Source: an uncultured Verrucomicrobiota bacterium
GTDB lineage: Bacteria; Verrucomicrobiota; Verrucomicrobiia; Limisphaerales; UBA9464
Direction: 5' to 3'
DNA length: 64,000 nt
Assembly: GCA_903821635.1 (NCBI GenBank)
Contig: CAIJLV010000138.1
Span: 29,928 to 93,927 of the forward strand
Part shown: one piece after another, positions 52,271-60,744 of the stretch
Layout: every line of letters begins with the position of its first letter
Position numbering within the stretch: the stretch's first letter is position 1
Notes under the pieces: model-generated
What the model was told of the DNA's origin: nothing
Database searches by the model: none
Seen by the model: the letters and a program-made list of their open reading frames with translations, nothing else
Position numbers and translations under genes: made by a program

Positions 52271-54571
52271 TTACGGCATCACCGGCTGCACCCAAGCCGC
52301 CTCGGTTTCGTCCTTCGCGTAGGGATTCTCCTTCCGCTTGGACGAAGTGACCTTGGCGCGGACGTAGAGTTCGTCGCCGGTGAGTTGGTAGCTCGCCGTC
52401 GAGCCGTCCACCTGACCGAGGAGTTCGCCGACTTCGTCGCTGTAACGGTGCGTGAGTCGAAGCCTGTCGCCGGCGGCGTTGCGGATTGGCTCGTTATCCG
52501 GCTTGAAGCCGCGTCGGGTGCCGATGAACTGCGTGCGGTAGGTCACACCGGGTTCGGCGGCGATCTGCACGGTGAGCTGGTTCCCGTCGCGCCGCACGTC
52601 GCGCAGTGTTACGCCGGAGCTGGCGTAGAAGTCGCCGCGTTCGAGTGCTTCGACCAGCGTTTCTGGAGTGAGCTGCGCGGCCCGGACCACCACCCAACCG
52701 CGGCCGGGATTCGACTCCTTGAGTTCGAACTTGTGGTAATTATGCGAGTCGTCCACCGCGAGGCCGAACATCGGCGGTAACCCCAGCACCCCGAGCCGCC
52801 AAGTGAGCACGATGTCCCACACGCGCTCCATGCCGGCGTGGCCGGACTCTCCTTCGTTGTGGACGGACGGATGCCCGTTATACACCTCGAAGAAACGTTC
52901 GCCGTTCACCCGCATGAGTTCCTCGGCGGTGATGCCCCAGCCGAAGTTTGGGTGATTGATGTGCGGGAACATCGGCTGGCCGGTTTGGCCCCGCTGTTTG
53001 AGCACCGAGTTGACGCTGTTCTGCATGACCTCCAGCACGTTGGAGCCGCCCTTGGGCTCGATGGGCTCGCGGAGGTTGGTGGCGTTGACGTGCACCGGCG
53101 CGGTCAGGTGGCCGCCGGTGATTTCCTCGGCCGGGATGAGCTGGAATTTTCCGGGCTCGTTCAGGAGCGGGAAGAATTCGCCGAGCGTCTTTAGTCGGAC
53201 CTGATTGGTGCCCAAGCGCAGGCGTTCCTCCACCCACGCATCGCCGAACTTCGCCCGGTATTTCGTCAGCGTCGCGCCGCCGCCGCGTTTTTCCGTGGCG
53301 GTGAACCAGCGTTGGCCTTGGGCCATGACGTTGTGCTCGGTGAAGCTCAGGAAATGGTAGCCGCGCTCCTTATACCACGCCGCGATCATCTCGGGATAGT
53401 CGTCACCGTCGCTCCAGAGCGAATGCGTGTGCAGGTTGCCCTTCCACCAGCGGGCGCCCGAATCGGGTAGGAACTGTGCGCCCCGCGGCAGGCTGCCGGT
53501 GATGCCGGCGAGCAGGTTGAAGAAGTCCCGTTTCCGCTGGCTGCCGATCGACCAGTCCACCGGCACGCTCTGGAAGCCTGCGGCGAACTGCTCGCCCTTC
53601 TGCCGGAAATCGAAGTAACCCCAGCCGGCGCGTTCCGTGAGCGCGGCCGTAAAATTGTTCAGCGGCTGCGCGAAGTCGAAGTGGTCGTCCTCGTTAAACA
53701 GGATGGGCTTGGTCTTCCAACCCGGCAGTTCGCGGGTCTGGCGAACCATGGCGGCGAGCTGGCGCGGATCGTTCACGCCGTTGCCATGCAGCAATACGAA
53801 GTCGGCGGCCTTGAGCACGTTCGTGCTAGGCAGCGTGCCGCCACCGTAACTGGTGCTCACTAGGAACCGCCGGCCGTCGCGCTTTGTCTGGTGGACGCGG
53901 TCCATCAGTTCGTGGACGCGCGCGGGCTTCAGGATCGCGTGGTCGTAGCGCACGTTGCACTCGTTGTTGATCTCGATCAGCACGTTCTGCCAGCCCTTGG
54001 CGAAGAGCCAGTCCAGCGTGTGGTCCACCCCGCGAAGCACCGCGGCCTCGTCCGCCAAGCGCTCGTCTTGGCCGAAATAGTAGAGCCCGAGGATGACCAC
54101 CATGCCGAGGTCGTCGGCACGGTTGAGGATTCGTTCGAGTCGGGCGAGGTAAGCGGGATCGAGCGAACCGTCAGCGTTGAAGGCGGAGTTGTGCCACGGC
54201 TGGGCCTGCGAATAGCCCTGCGGCGAACCGCCCTGCAGATTCAGCGTGAAAGCGAGCAGTCCGTGGCGTTTCCAGTCCGACATGGCGGCGAGAAACTCGC
54301 GCGTGTTCCGGTCGGCGTCCCACTTGCCGGTGTCGGGATACGCCCACTGGGCGGCGGTGGTTGAATTTCGGTCGTCAAAGGTCGCCTGCACGAGGCGGGC
54401 GTTGAGCAGTAGGCCCTGCACCTTGTGCCCCTGCCAGAACTGCCCGGCATACGTCGGCATACCGTTGATCAGGAACTCGTCGCCGGAGATCGAAACGACC
54501 GTCTGGCCGGCGCGGGCGAGGAGGAAACCCGCCCAAACGAGTCCACTCAAGAAACGCAAAACCGTGAACAT
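52271..54571 (-). CDS. Secreted glycosidase-like/PHP-domain fusion protein
   Basis: A 766-residue protein with a signal peptide (MFTVLRFLSGLVWAGFLLARAG). Residues about 25-360 look like a TIM-barrel glycoside hydrolase of the GH5/GH42-like clan: FLINGMPTYAGQFW, MVVILGLYYFGQDER, WQNVLIEINNECNV with a likely catalytic Asn-Glu pair, and KPILFNEDDHF with a second Glu. From about residue 377 a PHP/CehA-McbA-type metallohydrolase begins (GNLHTHSLWSDGDDYPEMIAAWYKERGYHFLSFTEHN), with later histidine motifs FPHINHPNFGWG and VDDSHNYHKF. The combination is unusual. It is convergent with the DUF4912 gene. Confidence 0.83.
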   Translation of the reverse strand: MFTVLRFLSGLVWAGFLLARAGQTVVSISGDEFLINGMPTYAGQFWQGHKVQGLLLNARLVQATFDDRNSTTAAQWAYPDTGKWDADRNTREFLAAMSDWKRHGLLAFTLNLQGGSPQGYSQAQPWHNSAFNADGSLDPAYLARLERILNRADDLGMVVILGLYYFGQDERLADEAAVLRGVDHTLDWLFAKGWQNVLIEINNECNVRYDHAILKPARVHELMDRVHQTKRDGRRFLVSTSYGGGTLPSTNVLKAADFVLLHGNGVNDPRQLAAMVRQTRELPGWKTKPILFNEDDHFDFAQPLNNFTAALTERAGWGYFDFRQKGEQFAAGFQSVPVDWSIGSQRKRDFFNLLAGITGSLPRGAQFLPDSGARWWKGNLHTHSLWSDGDDYPEMIAAWYKERGYHFLSFTEHNVMAQGQRWFTATEKRGGGATLTKYRAKFGDAWVEERLRLGTNQVRLKTLGEFFPLLNEPGKFQLIPAEEITGGHLTAPVHVNATNLREPIEPKGGSNVLEVMQNSVNSVLKQRGQTGQPMFPHINHPNFGWGITAEELMRVNGERFFEVYNGHPSVHNEGESGHAGMERVWDIVLTWRLGVLGLPPMFGLAVDDSHNYHKFELKESNPGRGWVVVRAAQLTPETLVEALERGDFYASSGVTLRDVRRDGNQLTVQIAAEPGVTYRTQFIGTRRGFKPDNEPIRNAAGDRLRLTHRYSDEVGELLGQVDGSTASYQLTGDELYVRAKVTSSKRKENPYAKDETEAAWVQPVMP

Positions 54572-54686
54572 GCCGCGAGCTTAGGCGCAGTGGCCGGCGT
54601 AGGGCGAGGATTCAGCCTCGTCTGTTTGGATGTCGACTGGCAGAAAGGTCCTCCCCCCGTGGGCCGCAGCATGATTTCCTCCGGCC

Positions 54687-55523
54687 ATGCACCTTGATTC
54701 TCATCAGCATTTTTGGCGTTACAGCGCGGCCCAATATCCGTGGATTCCGGTCGGTTCGGTGCTCCAGCGCGACGGGTTGCCCGCAGACCTCGCCGAGCTT
54801 CAGCGACCACTCGGCTTCGCCGGTTCCATCGCGGTGCAGGCGCGTCAGTCGCTCGCCGAATCTCACTGGCTACTCGGCCTAGCGGATGCCGATTCGCGAA
54901 TCAAAGGCGTCGTTGGCTGGGTGGATTTGCAGTCTGACCGAGTCGAAGAGTCACTCGCTGAACTGGCCGCGCATCCAAAGTTTGTGGGCGTGCGCCACGT
55001 CGTGCAGGACGAACCGGACGACCGCTTCCTGCTGCGGCCCGCCTTCCTGCGCGGAGTCGCCCGGCTTAAGCAGTTCGGCCTGCGCTACGACATCCTGATC
55101 TACCCGAAACAACTGCCCGCCGCGCTGGAGTTTGTCCGGCAGTTCCCGGAACAGCCGTTCGTGCTCGACCACATCGCCAAGCCGTTCATTCGCGACGGCA
55201 CGCTGGCGCCGTGGCGGGAACAGATCCGGGAACTCGCGCAGTTCCCGAACGTGCTCTGCAAGGTCTCCGGCATGGTCACCGAGGCGAAGCCTGTCGGCTG
55301 GCAGGCGGCAGACTTTCGTCCCTATCTCGACGTGGTGTTTGCCGCGTTTGGCGAGGACCGCCTGATGTTCGGCTCCGACTGGCCGGTGTGTCTTCTCGCA
55401 GGCAGCTACGAACAAGTGTTCCGGCTCGCGGAAGATTACGTGGTGAACGTCGCGCAGTATTCCCCGGCCGCGCAGGCGAAGTTTTTCGGCGGCAACTGCG
55501 CAAAGTTCTACGGGGTATGTTGA
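54687..55523 (+). CDS. Amidohydrolase family 2 lactonase-like enzyme
   Basis: A 278-residue TIM-barrel hydrolase. It starts MHLDSHQHFWRYSAAQYPWI with the H-x-H motif, then GFAGSIAVQARQSLAES, FVGVRHVVQDEPDDRFLL, FVLDHIAKP (His) and RLMFGSDWPVC (catalytic Asp). This matches L-fuconolactonase or L-rhamnonolactonase-like enzymes of COG3618 that hydrolyse sugar lactones. It is followed by the dimethylformamidase-like gene after 57 bases on the same strand. Confidence 0.9.
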   Translation: MHLDSHQHFWRYSAAQYPWIPVGSVLQRDGLPADLAELQRPLGFAGSIAVQARQSLAESHWLLGLADADSRIKGVVGWVDLQSDRVEESLAELAAHPKFVGVRHVVQDEPDDRFLLRPAFLRGVARLKQFGLRYDILIYPKQLPAALEFVRQFPEQPFVLDHIAKPFIRDGTLAPWREQIRELAQFPNVLCKVSGMVTEAKPVGWQAADFRPYLDVVFAAFGEDRLMFGSDWPVCLLAGSYEQVFRLAEDYVVNVAQYSPAAQAKFFGGNCAKFYGVC

Positions 55524-55580
55524 GCAGCGAAGGCGCTTCCGGGGCTTGCTTTCAGCCGCCGGCCCCGCCGAGCGTTGGGA

Positions 55581-57014
55581 ATGAAATCCCCGCTTCTGCC
55601 CCGCCGCGTTTGGCTGGGCTCCATGGGCGTCCTGGCGTTGTCCGCCAGCCAGCTTGTGGCCGACGCGCCGCCCCCGCTCTTTGTCGAGGGCTACGCCGGG
55701 CAGGTCAGCTACACTGTGGGCGAAGAGCTCACCCTGCACGTCGCCACCAGCGAAGAGGCGTTTTCCGTCGAAATCACCCGGCTCGGCGCCAAGCGGGAAA
55801 CGGTCTGGACCGCCGCAAAGGTGGAGGGTCACGAACATCCCGTGCCTGAGAACGCGTCGTCGCACGGCTGCGGCTGGCCGGCGACCGTGAGGCTCCCGCT
55901 GCCCGCCGACTGGCGCACTGGCTATTACTTGGTGACGTTCCGCGTTCGCGATAGCGGTGGGAAATACGTGAACCGCAGCGCGCGTTCCGCAGAGAGTAGT
56001 TGCTTCTTCGTGCTGCGGCCGGCGGAGCCGGGTAAGAACTCCAAGATCCTGCTCCAGCTCTCAACCCACACTTACAACGCCTACAACAACTGGGGCGGCT
56101 TCAGCCTCTACGCTTACCACGGCCGTGGCGGCAACCAAGGCCATCGGGTGTCCTGCGAGCGCCCGCCCATGCCGCAGTTCGCCAATTGGGAACAGCCCTT
56201 CGTCGAATGGGCCGAGCGCAACGGCATCGCGCTGGATTTCGCCACCAACGGCGACCTCGAATTCCATCCGGAGCTGCTGAAGGCGTATCGCCTCGTGCTG
56301 AGTGTCGGGCACGACGAATACTGGTCCGCCCCGATGCGCGATCACCTAGAGCGCTTCATTACCGACGGCGGCAACGTGGCGTTCTTCAGCGGCAACACCT
56401 GCTGCTGGCAGGTCCGCAGCGAGGACGGCGGGCGTGCGCTCACGTCGTGGAAGCAGAATTTCCAGCAGGACCCAGTCTTCGGCGCCCGTGGCAGTCAGGC
56501 GACGCTGTCGTCCATCTGGAGTCATCACTCGGTGAACCGCCCGGAGAACCAACTCACCGGCGTGGGTTTCCTCTGGGGCGGTTACCACAAGAGCCATGGC
56601 CAACTCATGGACGCGAGCGGCGCCTACACGGTTCACCGGCCGGACCACTGGCTCTTCGCTGGCACCGGGCTGAAACGCGGTGACGAATTCGGCGGCAAGG
56701 ACACCATCGTGGGCTACGAGTGCGACGGCTGCGAACTCACGTGGCGCGAAGGCCTGCCATTCCCGACCCATCGCGACGGCACGCCAGAGTCCTTCGAGAT
56801 TCTCGCCAGCGCACCGGCCCAGTGGCATCCCGACGACTGCGAGTGGTATGACCGCTGGGACAACGGCCGAAAAGGCAACGCCGTGCTCGGAGTCTATCAG
56901 CGCGGCGGCACCGTCTTCACCAGCGGCAGCACCGACTGGGCGCACGGGTTGCGCGGTGGCGATCCCCTCGTGGACCGCATTACCCGCAACGTGCTGGAGC
57001 GGCTTGGGCGCTGA
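55581..57014 (+). CDS. Exported N,N-dimethylformamidase beta-like protein
   Basis: A 477-residue protein from ATG 55581 (TTG 55575 possible). The N-terminus PRRVWLGSMGVLALSASQLVA is a Tat-like signal. A beta-rich domain (about residues 30-140) is followed by the DMFase large-subunit-like region: ILLQLSTHTYNAYNNWGGFSLYAYHGRGG, VLSVGHDEYWSAPMRDHLERFITDGGNVAFFSGNTCCWQVR, and TVFTSGSTDWAHGL. The family is annotated from the DMFase beta subunit, but the true substrate is probably different. It forms a possible operon with the lactonase. Confidence 0.83.
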   Translation: MKSPLLPRRVWLGSMGVLALSASQLVADAPPPLFVEGYAGQVSYTVGEELTLHVATSEEAFSVEITRLGAKRETVWTAAKVEGHEHPVPENASSHGCGWPATVRLPLPADWRTGYYLVTFRVRDSGGKYVNRSARSAESSCFFVLRPAEPGKNSKILLQLSTHTYNAYNNWGGFSLYAYHGRGGNQGHRVSCERPPMPQFANWEQPFVEWAERNGIALDFATNGDLEFHPELLKAYRLVLSVGHDEYWSAPMRDHLERFITDGGNVAFFSGNTCCWQVRSEDGGRALTSWKQNFQQDPVFGARGSQATLSSIWSHHSVNRPENQLTGVGFLWGGYHKSHGQLMDASGAYTVHRPDHWLFAGTGLKRGDEFGGKDTIVGYECDGCELTWREGLPFPTHRDGTPESFEILASAPAQWHPDDCEWYDRWDNGRKGNAVLGVYQRGGTVFTSGSTDWAHGLRGGDPLVDRITRNVLERLGR

Positions 57015-57063
57015 GGGTTTCGAGCCCTACCTCGTCAGCTCGGCGGCTACGGGGCGGGCGCCC

Positions 57064-57897
57064 TTACTTCAATCGCTTCACGAATTCCCCCACGAGTTTG
57101 GTGGCGACCTTGGCGCGACGCTTCGCTTGGGCCAACACTTCGGGATGGGTCACCGTCTGGTGTTTGCCGCCAAGCCCTGCGGCGGCGTTGGTGATGCAGC
57201 TCAGACCAGCGACGCGCAGGCCGCATTGCCGCGCGACTAGCACCTCGGGAACGGTGCTCATGCCGACCGCATCCGCGCCCAACCGGCTGAACGCCCGGAT
57301 CTCCGCCGGGGTTTCATAGCTCGGTCCGCTGACCGCGAGATAAACGCCTTCACGGCACTTTGTCCCCGCGGATTTGGCGGCCTTTTCCAGCGCGGCATGG
57401 AGCTCGGGATCGTAGGCCCGGGTCAGATCCACGAAACGGGTCAGGCCGACCGGTTCTGGTCCGCGTAGCGGATTTGCGCCCATGAGGTTGATGTGATCGG
57501 TCAGCGCCATGAAGTCGCCGGGACGAAACTTCGGGTTGATGCCTCCCGCGGCATTCGTGACGAGCAGCGTTTTCACGCCGAGCGCGGCCAGCACGCGGGT
57601 GGCGAAAGTCACTTCCTCCAAGGTGAAGCCTTCGTAGAAATGCGCCCGCCCCTGGAGCACCGCGAGGGGCACGCCGTGCCAACGCCCGAGAAGCAGGCGG
57701 CCCGAGTGCCCGGACACCGCCCCGACGGGGAATCCCGGCAACTCCCGGTAGGCAAACGCACGCTCGACCTCGACGGCCTCCGCGACCGGACCGAAGCCGC
57801 TGCCGAGGATGAGTCCCAGCGTGGGTTGAAGCGGACAGCGCTGGGCGATGAGCGACGCGGTGGCCGCGGGCTGGGGAAGGGAAGTCTTACGGGCCAT
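57064..57897 (-). CDS. punA: Purine nucleoside phosphorylase (trimeric type)
   Basis: A 277-residue enzyme from ATG 57897. LGLILGSGFGPVAEAV is the phosphate-binding start. GHSGRLLLGRWHGVPLAVLQGRAHFYEGF, TLLVTNAAGGINPKFRPGDFMALTDHINLMGANPL, SGPSYETPAEIRAFSRLGADAVGMSTVPEVLVARQCGLRVAGLSCITNAAAG complete the family signature. It cleaves inosine or guanosine with phosphate. Upstream extension to 57999 lacks homology. Confidence 0.95.
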   Translation of the reverse strand: MARKTSLPQPAATASLIAQRCPLQPTLGLILGSGFGPVAEAVEVERAFAYRELPGFPVGAVSGHSGRLLLGRWHGVPLAVLQGRAHFYEGFTLEEVTFATRVLAALGVKTLLVTNAAGGINPKFRPGDFMALTDHINLMGANPLRGPEPVGLTRFVDLTRAYDPELHAALEKAAKSAGTKCREGVYLAVSGPSYETPAEIRAFSRLGADAVGMSTVPEVLVARQCGLRVAGLSCITNAAAGLGGKHQTVTHPEVLAQAKRRAKVATKLVGEFVKRLK

Positions 57898-58046
57898 GGC
57901 GCGGCGAGCGTCGGAGCGACCGCCGGAAAGTTCAAAGGCCAAAGTCGGTGGCGCAGCCGGTTCTTGGTCAGGAATGGCGGCTTCTGGCTGCCAAGTCACA
58001 AGCCGAACGGATGCGGACTCGCTGAGTCCGACTCCATCGAGCCAGT

Positions 58047-58490
58047 CTAGGGTGCCATCTGCAGTCCCAGTCGGGAAAACAAGGACGTTTCACCGGGCGG
58101 TGGAACGATAGATGAATCGGGGTTGGCCGTGCGAATCGCTAACCTGAGATTCGGAATGGTCTTCGACCGGAAGCAGTGTTCCCACGCCAACACGAAGACG
58201 AACCGCCATTCAGGTCGCTCCTTGTCCTCGAGTTGAACCTCGAAGATGGGAGGTTTGTCATGGATTCGCCAAAAGGCGGATATGCAGGAAAGCGGGACCA
58301 GTATTCCACCGCGGCGGCTTTGGAAAAACAGCCCCACCTCCCGCCATTCGCAGTAGCACAAGTCATCACCGGTCAGCATCCGGTGCATACTCCAATTGGA
58401 TCCGGAGAGGCGGATGCCAGTATTGGGAATCACTGGCGGCACGGTTCCCGGGCTGGCGGTGGCGCTTTGCTGTTCATTCGATGGGGTCAT
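58047..58490 (-). CDS. Hypothetical third gene of the nucleotidyltransferase cassette
   Basis: A 147-residue soluble protein: NTGIRLSGSNWSMHRMLTGDDLCYCEWREVGLFFQSRRGGILVPLSCISAFWRIHDKPPIFEVQL is beta-rich, followed by RPEWRFVFVLAWEHCFRS and a Pro-rich tail. No family recognised. Its ATG overlaps the nucleotidyltransferase stop (ATGA), so it belongs to the same unit, perhaps as an effector or accessory protein. Confidence 0.68.
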   Translation of the reverse strand: MTPSNEQQSATASPGTVPPVIPNTGIRLSGSNWSMHRMLTGDDLCYCEWREVGLFFQSRRGGILVPLSCISAFWRIHDKPPIFEVQLEDKERPEWRFVFVLAWEHCFRSKTIPNLRLAIRTANPDSSIVPPPGETSLFSRLGLQMAP

Positions 58491-59060
58491 TGCTCAACCG
58501 TCTTTCGCAGCCGTCCCAACCGGTCCATGATCTCAGGCGCTTCCTTGGCCGCCGCGAGAGGGCCAAGCTGGTGCCAGATGTGGGTCCAGTCTAGTTTCTC
58601 ACCCTGGCGCACGATGACGCGCTCCACATCCACCCAATCCTGTCCCCGGGCCGCAAAGGCCTTGAACACGATCAGGTCCTCGGCTGAGCAGGTCCGCAGT
58701 TGGATGTCGTCCGGATAAGCAAACACGGAACTGCGTCGGACCGCGGACTCCTCGAACGGCAACGCCGCCAGCGCCACATCCAGCCCGACTCCCGACTCCC
58801 GACTCCGTCCGCAACAGGAGCACGCGATGGCGGAGGGCAAACGCGCGGGCATCATTGAGGCGCCCGGCGAAGTGTTGGAGCAGCACGTCGACATAAGCCA
58901 GCTCGCCGCCGAAGCCGGTGAGCAGGGTCAGGTCGGCGTCGTTGGTCATGCGTGGTTCGCCCCAGCGCTGAAGCGCGACCCCGCCGATGAAGCAATACTT
59001 CCAACGGTGCCGTTCGCAGACCTGCTGGAGCGCAGCTGCCGCCTGGAAGACGCCCGTCAT
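58487..59060 (-). pseudogene. AbiEii-like nucleotidyltransferase, frameshifted at a 7-bp tandem repeat
   Basis: The gene starts at ATG 59060, overlapping the upstream stop. The first frame gives FIGGVALQRWGEPRMTNDADLTLLTGFGGELAYVDV, an intact nucleotidyltransferase motif (GG...R.T.DADL). After LLLRTESGVG it is thrown out of frame at three tandem copies of CCCGACT (plus strand, 58784-58804). Removing one 7-bp unit restores TESGVGLDVALAALPFEESAV and the remaining frame (YPDDIQLRTCSAEDLIVFKAFAARGQDWVDVERVI...), giving 188 residues. It is therefore either a recent pseudogene or a phase-variable gene currently off. Similar proteins are toxins or antitoxins of AbiE-type systems. Confidence 0.85.
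58784..58804 (+). repeat. Triplicated 7-bp repeat inside the nucleotidyltransferase gene
   Basis: Three exact head-to-tail copies of CCCGACT, followed by CC. The unit length is not a multiple of three, so gain or loss of one copy switches the reading frame. Two copies would be in frame. Confidence 0.95.
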
Positions 59061-59314
59061 GTGCGTGCCGCCACCTTGGCGAACCAACGTTGTTGCTCCA
59101 CAAGCCCGGACGTTGGCTTGGGCGCAAACGGAGGTTGATGGTAGTCCGCAGGACCACAGAGCAGTGCGATGGTCTTGTGGGTGTCCAATTGCCGGAGTTC
59201 ATCCCGCCTCAACTGCTCCATGATCGCCCCCGCCTCCGCCCAGGCTTGCACCCAGCGCTTCCCTTGCGCGACCTGCTCGGGCGTCCAGTCGGCGAGGGCG
59301 GAGGTTTCGCTCAT
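59057..59314 (-). CDS. Small protein paired with the nucleotidyltransferase
   Basis: An 85-residue soluble, helix-rich protein: WTPEQVAQGKRWVQAWAEAGAIMEQLRRDELRQLDTHKTIALLCG, then a Pro-rich linker and GLVEQQRWFAKVAART. It overlaps the nucleotidyltransferase start (ATGA). The composition and place suggest an antitoxin or partner subunit, as in nucleotidyltransferase toxin-antitoxin pairs, but no named antitoxin family is recognised. Confidence 0.75.
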   Translation of the reverse strand: MSETSALADWTPEQVAQGKRWVQAWAEAGAIMEQLRRDELRQLDTHKTIALLCGPADYHQPPFAPKPTSGLVEQQRWFAKVAART

Positions 59315-59476
59315 GTGGCTTCAGCCTAGGAGTCAGGAGGCTTGGCGCCAAGCCGCGGCTTTGTTGAAGCCTGGTGTGGTGGCGGCACGAAGAACGGCGC
59401 TCCGATCCGTGCGCATTACCCTCTGGAAACTTCCCTTGTCGGTTGCGGGCTCCGCCCTAGGCTGACCCGCATTCGT

Positions 59477-60628
59477 ATGGTTGATCTGACAAACGAGGAA
59501 ATCCGCCGTTATTCCCGCCACCTGATTCTGCCCGAGGTCGGCCTCGCCGGGCAGCGCAAGATCCGCAACACCTCCGTCCTGTGCATCGGCGCGGGCGGGC
59601 TCGGCTCGCCGATCGCGATGTATCTGGCCGCTGCTGGCATTGGTAAGCTGGGCATCGTGGATTTCGACACGGTGGATTACTCCAACCTCCAGCGGCAGAT
59701 CCTCCACAGCGACGCCGATGTGGGCGTGTCCAAGGCGGACTCCGCTAAGGCCTCGATCAACGCGTTGAATCCCAACGTCGAGGTCGAGCTCTACAAGACC
59801 CGCATATCCTCCGAGAACGCCCTCGACCTCATCCGCCCCTACGACATCGTCGTGGACGGCACCGACAATTTTCCAACGCGTTACCTGACTAATGACGCCT
59901 GCGTGCTGCTGAAGAAGCCCAACGTCTACGGCTCCATCTTCCGCTTCGAGGGCCAGGCCAGCGTTTTTGCGCCGCATCTGGGCGGCCCCTGCTACCGCTG
60001 CCTGTATCCCGAACCGCCGCCGCCGGGCATGGTCCCGAGCTGCGCCGAAGGCGGCGTGCTGGGTGTGCTCCCGGGCATCATCGGCTGCATCCAGGCCACC
60101 GAGATCCTCAAGCTTGCGCTCGGCAAGGGCTCGACGCTCATCGGCCGGCTGCTGCTGTTCAATGCGCTCGACATGAAGTTCCGCGAATTGAAACTGCGCC
60201 GCGATCCCAAGTGCCCCGTCTGCGGTGAGCACCCGACCGTCACCGAGTTGATCGACTACGAACAGTTCTGCGGCATCGTGCCGGAGCCGTTGGTCTCGGG
60301 GCAAAATCCCGACGAAGTGACCGTGCAGCAGATGCAGCAGGCACTCACCGACCCGAAGCTCAGCATCTTGGTCGTCGACGTGCGCGAGACCGACGAATAC
60401 CAGATCGCCCGGGTGACTGGCACCACGCTGCTTCCGCTCAGCCAACTCCCGCAACGCTTCACCGAACTCGACCCGAACACGCAGCTCTACCTGCATTGCA
60501 AGGCCGGCAAACGCTCCATGAAGGCGCTCGAATTCCTGCGGCAGCAGGGCTTTAAGTATGTGAAATCCGTCAAAGGCGGGATCGACGCGTGGAGCGACCA
60601 GATCGACCACGGCGTGGCGAAGTATTGA
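59477..60628 (+). CDS. moeB: MoeB/MoeZ-type E1-like sulfur-carrier activating enzyme with rhodanese domain
   Basis: A 383-residue protein from ATG 59477. The E1-like domain has CIGAGGLGSPIAMYLAAAGIGKLGIVDFDTVDYSNLQRQ (ATP binding), zinc-binding CYRC (in GPCYRCLYPE) and CPVC pairs, and the catalytic Cys189 in MVPSCAEGG. A C-terminal rhodanese domain holds the active Cys341 in YLHCKAGKRSMKAL. It adenylates the C-terminal Gly of MoaD/ThiS-like proteins and supplies sulfur. No molybdopterin genes are adjacent; the MoaD-like protein at 25536 is a possible client. Confidence 0.94.
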   Translation: MVDLTNEEIRRYSRHLILPEVGLAGQRKIRNTSVLCIGAGGLGSPIAMYLAAAGIGKLGIVDFDTVDYSNLQRQILHSDADVGVSKADSAKASINALNPNVEVELYKTRISSENALDLIRPYDIVVDGTDNFPTRYLTNDACVLLKKPNVYGSIFRFEGQASVFAPHLGGPCYRCLYPEPPPPGMVPSCAEGGVLGVLPGIIGCIQATEILKLALGKGSTLIGRLLLFNALDMKFRELKLRRDPKCPVCGEHPTVTELIDYEQFCGIVPEPLVSGQNPDEVTVQQMQQALTDPKLSILVVDVRETDEYQIARVTGTTLLPLSQLPQRFTELDPNTQLYLHCKAGKRSMKALEFLRQQGFKYVKSVKGGIDAWSDQIDHGVAKY

Positions 60629-60744
60629 CGTGCCGGACTCTGAGGCCGGCCAAGGGCTGAGGCTCAGCCGGCGGTGGGATACCCCGGAATCGATTCCTAA
60701 TCTGCGCGCGAGTCGGACGCGGCGGTTGGACTGCTGGGTTCAGC

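Noticed and set aside
58487..59060. Programmed ribosomal frameshift in the nucleotidyltransferase gene
   Set aside because: No slippery heptamer or downstream structure is apparent, and a gained 7-bp tandem copy explains the shift fully.
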